64,000 bases of DNA from Galaxea fascicularis (taxonomy: Eukaryota > Cnidaria > Anthozoa > Scleractinia > Euphylliidae), in contig OX419345.1 in assembly GCA_948470475.1 (NCBI GenBank), positions 663,501-727,500 of the forward strand, in the 5' to 3' direction. Shown here piece by piece: positions 59,672 through 64,000 of this stretch (positions within the stretch are counted from its first letter, which is position 1; each line of letters opens with the position of its first letter). The notes beneath the pieces are model-generated. The model saw only the letters and a list, made by a program, of their open reading frames with translations, was not told the origin of the DNA and did no database searches. Both the position numbers and the translations under genes were made by a program.

Positions 59672-60779
59672 TTACTCCTGTACTTTTCTGTAGAATTTAG
59701 GAGTGTAAAACTTCCTGAGAAACTTCAGCCTTCTCCTCAGACTGTTATCTTCATTTTCCTCACGTGTTGTTGTCGCATCACTGTGACGATGTGTAATTGG
59801 CCATAGGCTGTTGTATGAAGACATTTTGATGGCGTACCTCTAAAACAAATGAATACAAGGCAGCTTGAAATGTTTTTTCAAGTGCGTGCTATGGGAGGAC
59901 TATCTTAACTACATATTTGGCGTTGCTGAGAGAAAAAAATATTCAAATTAAAGAAAGCAATTTGCAAAATGTCGTTGTGCAGCTAACTGCGTCGAGTGTG
60001 GCTAACTAGCTCAGTCCACTTGGCAACGACAGGTCCGAGAGGAGAATCCCTAAAACGTGGAGTTCTGTTAACAATGAGATTTTGCACTTCCTGGATGATG
60101 ATCTTGACAGGACTGTGTCAGAGCTGGAAACTGTTGTGCCACATGAAGCAATCCAGTTTAGTTGGTGGTTAGTTGGTTGTGTTAAGTGTCGAGTTAGTTT
60201 AGCTATCGCACACTTGGCCAACGAAAAAGTTAAAAGCTTAACTTAAATACTATACATGGATAGATCAGGTAAAAAGCAGACAAACTGAAAAGAAAATAAC
60301 GTTTTTTGTACCACTCCCAATATTACTATTAAAGACGTACAGTGGAACACTTGTTGAAACACCTGACTTAAATGAAAAAAACAATAGAGCGGCGTTCTCC
60401 TGATCATGAGTTCCAGAAGATATCATGTGTTAAAGTGACAACAAACTAATAACACCCAATCCTTAGCCTGTGCCTGTGAGATTCTCGGTGTATCAGTCCA
60501 TTCAACCCTGAGTTGACATGCTGTATTTTCGTTCGGTGCTTTTGTCATTCAATATTCTTTCTCCACGTTTGAAATATGAAACGTTTTCCCTTAAACTGTA
60601 CGGGTTAACTTGATGTTTTCGCTCACCTTATTTACAGCTGGGTTTTCGTCTTCATCCTCCTCCTTTGGCCATGATGGCCATGGTCTAGCGTTAAAAGATA
60701 GCTGTCCCTCCACCTGAGCCATTTTCACAACAATCCATATTGTTGTTGCTAGAAGAGCAAAGGAGGCCAACCGAGTCAT
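59672..60779 (-). CDS. Small secreted peptide precursor P4 (cluster member), cationic tail, two exons
   Basis: Predicted 106-residue secreted precursor; function unknown. Exon 1 is 60779-60627: signal peptide MTRLASFALLATTIWIVVK and on, predicted cut before QLSFNARPWPSWP, then an acidic run EEDEDEN. Donor AAG/GTGAGC, phase 0. Exon 2 is 59839-59672 after a clean acceptor (TTCATTTGTTTTAG): RYAIKMSSYNSLWP, then TTTREENEDNS, then a strongly basic tail RRRLKFLRKFYTPKFYRK ending VQE. An acidic pro-part before a basic, Cys-free tail is the layout of many antimicrobial or neuropeptide precursors; which, if either, is unknown. The splice junction itself creates Lys-Arg. RKFYTP may correspond to KRFIKVP of P1. 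An alternative exon near 60010-60110 was considered and rejected. Confidence 0.58.
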
Positions 60780-63311
60780 GTCACTGAACGGTTTTCTGGC
60801 AGGTGGAAGTAAGAGGAGCTGGCTGTGTGTTGAGAGTTATGTCTAAGTGACGCCGCGTTATAACGAAGTCACAAAAGCACTCCGTTTAGCTGTTCAGAGA
60901 GGACTTTGGTAAGTTGTACTCAATCTGTTTTTCATTACTTGACTCGCACGTGGGAGCATACTTGCAGATTACACTTATATGCCCATATATCTCGTTATTG
61001 GGTGACGGTCCAGCGATACAATCAGACGCTTCAAGTGGAAGCTGTTAAAATACCAGCGTGGGCAAGAAATGAAACAGGAAAGCCAATTTTTAATGCTATA
61101 ACCGAGCCATGGTAATGTTAGTATTATCGGTTGATTGTAATTCTGTCTGCCCTCTCCCTTCAAACCTGAGCGAATAGAGCCTTGTTGCAAAAGTAAACAC
61201 AGCCGGTCGACCCGGGCCGTAACATGAACAGGTACAAAATTGTTTAAACGAATGATTAATAAATGTTTATTTGAAAAATGATTGATTGGTAAATACCTTC
61301 TCTAGAGGTAAACTGATTTCCTTATTTTGCGTGTTACTGAATATCTTGGTAGAATTAAGTTATATTTACCTGCACTATTCAGCTATGAAGAATAATCGGT
61401 TCACCGCTGATAAGCTACTTTTTAAGAGCGATAGACATCTTGGAATTGTTTGTTTTTCTCTTTCCGACATCGCTGTTTCCTTAGACCTTTTTTCCATTTT
61501 TTTTTTGCCTACAATTTCAAGAGTTTGAGCACCAATAATACAAGCCGCAGCACTGTTTGTGGAAAACCACTGGCAAACATTTTTCGATGGCCCGATTCAT
61601 AGGGAGTGGAAAGATTTGTATGAGAGGCCAATTTTCTTGTCAAGTGAGTAATTTCTTTTCCCGAGACTTCTTTTTCTAGTATAGATTAAGATAGGGACCA
61701 AAACAAATTCAATTTACGGATCAGTGCGATAAACACAAATGAATGAAAGAGCATGGAATTAAAGCCGTCTCTGACCTTCTTAAGTAGCTTGATACAAATT
61801 TGTTCGAGAAACTCTTGGGTTTCGAGTTTTTGCGAACTTTGTTGCAGTTGCCTACTGGAAGTACATTCCAGTTAGATGCAGTAATGTGGTGTCATCTAGT
61901 GGCTGGCGCAATTTATGGTCTTTTCGTTCATTTGTTGTAGCTGAATCGAAACTCGGGCTGTGCATTAGTGCATCGGTTTTATATCTCATCATCTAATACA
62001 TTTCACCACATATTTTCCTGGAAGTTATCAGTCTAACCAGAAGGACTTTAAAAAGAAAAAAAAGCGCAAGATTTCTTGTTAACTTACTCTTTATCACAAA
62101 AACGGGGGCAGCATAGTGCATTATTCACCGGAAAAGCTTTACTTATGTTAAGTGCTTTATCAGTAATGATACCAATGGCCCGAGGATCGGATAAACTGGA
62201 GACGTTTTGTCGACAGCAATTTCTTCTTAGTTGTTTATTAAATAACGCTTTCCGCTTAAATCTTTTTCTGTTTCAAGTTGGAAGAAATTTGCTTAACCCG
62301 GTGGGGTCGGCTGGTGTTAAGACTTTCTGTGCATTTTGTGACTGTTGTAATCAAGCACCGGTATTCCTCGGTATTCCAACGCAATGTAAGGTCGTAAATG
62401 CCGGAAAAGGCTGTATGATTAGGGAAACTATTTGCCATGTATCGTGAAAGGTGTTTGTCATCGTGCCGGTTTTGAAACTGATGGTGACTAATTTACTCAG
62501 TCATACTGAATGTACATCTTAGCAAAGTGTGGCAAACAAAATTAATCTAGCAAACACGAAACATAAAGAAAAGAAACATAAAGAAGCAACATATTAACTG
62601 TCAAGGCCATAACTATTCCGGCCTTCTAATTCAATACACTTTTTACATTCTCTCCAATAAATATTAACTTTTTAATATTAATTAGCTCGGACTAAATTAC
62701 CAAAAAAATTATTTTGTTCTTAAAAAATAATTCTATTGTTTCTTTGAGCCCACATCATTTGATTAAAAAGCTGCTGGTTTTCAGGTGTTTCCACCACGTT
62801 GCTTCCGATTACCAGTGCCTGCCTGGCAGGACAAACTGTGTCTCGATGTCAGCACGATATCGAGTGAGATCGAGTGGAAAACAGTGGATTTGAAGGTGGT
62901 TGAGAATTCAAATTTTAAGTGAATAATTAGCAGACGAAGGTCAGACAGTCCGCCACCACAACAACAAAGTGCCCCTGACCCTGTTAGCGGACTTACCGAT
63001 TTATGTGATACTATTCTATAGCTTTCTTTCCTTCAATCTTATTAATTCATCCCATTTCCCCACAATTTCACCTATAATGCCCCCCCTGCTTCCTTTTCTG
63101 AACGTGGGGTGTGCCAAGGAATGAGACCATCGCATTGATGTGATATGTCCTAACTTTGCATTCAAGTGCATGGACTTACGACGCCGGAGCAATGTTTTTG
63201 TGTCGGTGTGAATCGCTTTCTATGTCGATTCTCCCCTTTTATTTAACTAACTGCAAGTTTGAAATATGTCTTCTTTTCCTACCAATGTTTTTTTTTTTCA
63301 GATAGGATTAT
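60780..63311. other. Intergenic upstream of P4, nothing recognised
   Basis: The ORF at 62076-62447 (123 codons) has a Cys-rich stretch near its end but no recognisable domain, and its N-terminal part looks like random sequence. I do not call a gene. AT-rich blocks lie at 62560-62780. Confidence 0.4.
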
Positions 63312-63560
63312 GACCGGTTAGCTCAGTTGGTAAAGCGCCGGACTACCGAGCGGGAGGTCGTGGGTTTAAACCCCGACCGGAACAGGCAACACTAAGCGTG
63401 AGAAAGTGCTTCCTTTGTAGTCTTTGTAATGACATCTGCAAATGGTTAAACTTTCAAGTCTTCTGGGATAAGGACAATAAACCGTCGTAAGCCCCGTCTC
63501 ATAAGTCTTCATAGTTGATTCTGTGGGACGTTAAAAAACCACTAGGGACGTAAAAAACCT
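63312..63560 (+). repeat. tRNA-derived SINE, family B (second copy)
   Basis: The head GACCGGTTAGCTCAGTTGGT (A box) and GTGGGTTTAAACCCCGACCG (B box region) form a tRNA-like fold. The body (GTAATGACATCTGCAAATGG, TTTCAAGTCTTCTGGGATAA, GTGGGACGTTAAAAAAC) matches the minus-strand copy at 37541-37990 up to about 63560, after which similarity fades. It is not a working tRNA gene because the B box is altered and the downstream body is shared by the family. Confidence 0.78.
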
Positions 63561-64000
63561 TAGCGTTACCCTCCCGATCTGTTCTATTCAGCAAGGCTTA
63601 TGGTGTATGAGGCCACACACATAAACAGCCATAAGTCAACGTGTGGTTTGCCGAGTGCTGAAACCATGTAGAGGTAAATGTAGATGTGTGGTTAAAGAAC
63701 CCGAAGTGAATTCGATGGTTCAGTATAGCCGTATGGCTTAAATGGCTCTTTTTTGACTGAAAGAATTAAAATAAATTATTAGTGGGGCAAAATTTTCGTG
63801 CAAGCGCCGGACTATGATTCTTTCTGGCGTGATTCTAGCTGGTGTACTCTCAACCAGAACGTCAACCATTGAATCGCCCAACAAATGTCAATGGTCAAGT
63901 AGAATTTTCAGGAAATAAACATAGCCCAAAGTCGTCTTCTTCTTTAGCCTTTTCTTCTTCTACGTGACCAGTTGTAGCGGCTCAGTCCAAATTACGTCAC

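Noticed and set aside
60006..60130. Possible alternative second exon for peptide gene P4
   Set aside because: Phase-0 reading from the best acceptor hits a stop at once; the acceptors that stay open have poor pyrimidine tracts. The exon at 59839-59672 fits better.
62076..62447. 123-codon ORF with Cys-rich end
   Set aside because: No recognised domain or splice partner; I could not support it beyond its length.

Overview
This is nuclear DNA from an animal, most probably an anthozoan cnidarian such as a stony coral. The reasons are AT-rich, intron-rich genes, an opsin with the residue pattern of anthozoan-specific opsins, a typical animal eIF3i gene, and heavy loads of MITEs, tRNA-derived SINEs and Penelope-like and non-LTR retrotransposon debris. 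Species-level identity cannot be read from the window. There is no bacterial, viral or CRISPR signal.

Layout. 1-720: SINE and a TA-flanked MITE. 3589-9058 (+): a six-exon DEG/ENaC/ASIC-type sodium channel, with several MITEs in its introns. 9570-10170: dead non-LTR reverse transcriptase tail. 10720-18359 (+): eIF3i, eight exons, first coding exon is just ATG, introns filled with repeats. 18677-20378 (-): opsin-like GPCR that lacks the retinal lysine, tail-to-tail with eIF3i. 20.4-32.1 kb: gene-poor apart from repeats. 32111-35407 (+): four-exon opsin with the retinal lysine. 35.6-42 kb: dense foldback and TIR elements. 42007-60779 (-): four similarly built two-exon genes, widely spaced on one strand, each coding for a short secreted peptide precursor; repeats lie between them. 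61-64 kb: intergenic with a tRNA-SINE near the end.

Two things stand out. The first is the minus-strand cluster of small secreted precursors. Each has a signal peptide followed by Gln-Leu at the predicted mature N-terminus, then a phase-0 intron, then a second exon with a basic pair followed by hydrophobic residues. I do not recognise the family, and the exon joins are my inference from splice signals and frame. The second is the opsin pair. One opsin keeps the Schiff-base Lys but lacks acidic residues at the usual counterion sites (113 and 181, bovine numbering) and has Glu at 292. Its neighbour keeps the Glu, has Gln in place of the Lys at the same residue number, and shares an intron position. 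Together they suggest a local duplication followed by loss of retinal binding.
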